A DNA stretch of 5,692 nucleotides from DALYJJ01 sp031969915. Its GTDB lineage: Bacteria; Acidobacteriota; Terriglobia; Bryobacterales; Bryobacteraceae. How positions within the stretch are numbered: position 1 is the stretch's first letter; each line of letters starts with the position of its first letter. Positions 5,419 to 5,692 of the stretch are shown one piece after another. The notes under the pieces were generated by a model. It saw only the letters and a list, made by a program, of their open reading frames with translations, ran no database searches and was not told the DNA's origin. A program made the translations under genes and the position numbers. The DNA lies in the NCBI GenBank assembly GCA_031969915.1, contig DALYJJ010000241.1, positions 1 to 5,692 on the forward strand, read 5' to 3'.

Positions 5419-5692
5419 ATGCAAGCCTTCGTCGTGCGCCCGTTCGGCGTCAAAGAGAACATCGACTTCGAGCTCGTCCACAAGGAACTGATCGCGCCCG
5501 CGCTGAAGCGCGCCGAGATCGGCGGCGGGACTACGGGTTCCATCCTGGAAGCGGGCAACATCCGCGAGGACATGTTCCAGCTTCTGCTCCTGGCCGACCT
5601 CGTCGTCGCCGATATCTCCATCCACAACGCAAACGTCTTTTACGAGCTCGGTATCCGCCACGCCCTGCGCGGCCGGCAGACGGTGCTCCTCC
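5419..5692 (+). CDS. NDT/TIR-like domain of a probable DUF4071/TPR-type protein (3' end outside window)
   Basis: ATG 5419 follows the patatin stop by one base and opens 91 codons that run off the window. The N-terminus reads MQAFVVRPFG (1-10), a beta strand with the R/M-P-F-G motif of small Rossmannoid domains related to nucleoside 2-deoxyribosyltransferases and TIR. It continues through AGNIREDMFQ (45-54) and ADLVVADISIHNANVFYELG (59-78). The last is the hallmark of this group: Glu76 in the YELG motif matches the catalytic Glu of the deoxyribosyltransferase family. In proteins I recall with this N-terminus, the domain is followed by tetratricopeptide-like repeats (DUF4071, 'TRAFs-binding', as in the ASK1 kinase N-terminus). 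That part is not visible here, so this architecture is inference. Possible roles are nucleotide or NAD-derivative cleavage, or ligand sensing. The start is supported by the stop-to-start spacing; no clear ribosome site is seen, which fits translational coupling to the patatin gene. Confidence 0.85.
   Translation, partial: MQAFVVRPFGVKENIDFELVHKELIAPALKRAEIGGGTTGSILEAGNIREDMFQLLLLADLVVADISIHNANVFYELGIRHALRGRQTVLL

Overview
The window is a 5.7 kb piece of GC-rich, densely packed bacterial chromosome. It holds seven protein-coding genes and no RNA gene, insertion sequence or CRISPR array that I can see. The style of the genes (acidobacterial-type HpnC/HpnD, GTG starts, tight gene overlaps) suggests an acidobacterium of the Solibacter/Bryobacter kind. 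This is inferred from remembered family resemblance, not from any marker gene. A run of exactly ten N inside one gene shows that the sequence is a scaffold, probably a metagenome or draft assembly.

Positions 1-3249 (+ strand) form a co-directional, overlapping cluster. It contains the C-terminal part of a medium-chain (Zn-type) dehydrogenase, a complete zinc-dependent alcohol dehydrogenase, and two squalene/phytoene-synthase family enzymes matching HpnC and HpnD. In known bacterial squalene synthesis, HpnD condenses two farnesyl diphosphates to presqualene diphosphate, HpnC converts this to hydroxysqualene, and the flavoprotein HpnE reduces that to squalene, usually for hopanoids. HpnE and squalene-hopene cyclase are not in the window. 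HpnD ends tail-to-tail against an opposing gene, so any HpnE must lie upstream or elsewhere. The role of the two dehydrogenases in this cluster is unknown.

Positions 3261-4163 (- strand) encode a probably exported alpha/beta hydrolase. It starts at a GTG with a near-perfect Shine-Dalgarno sequence, and a plausible promoter lies in the roughly 110 bp divergent intergenic region (4164-4271). That region also carries a small inverted repeat and a possible 16-codon leader ORF that ends in an ATGA overlap with the next gene.

Positions 4272-5692 (+ strand) hold a patatin-like phospholipase with an intact Ser-Asp dyad. One base after its stop comes the start of a second gene, cut by the window end. 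Its 91 visible residues look like the nucleoside-deoxyribosyltransferase/TIR-like Rossmannoid domain found at the N-terminus of TPR (DUF4071/ASK1-like, 'TRAFs-binding') proteins. A lipase coupled to an NDT/TIR-like, probably TPR-bearing protein is the most interesting part of the window. Patatin phospholipases and TIR-like domains are recurrent effectors in bacterial conflict and anti-phage systems, so this is a candidate two- or multi-gene defence or signalling operon whose other members would lie beyond position 5692.
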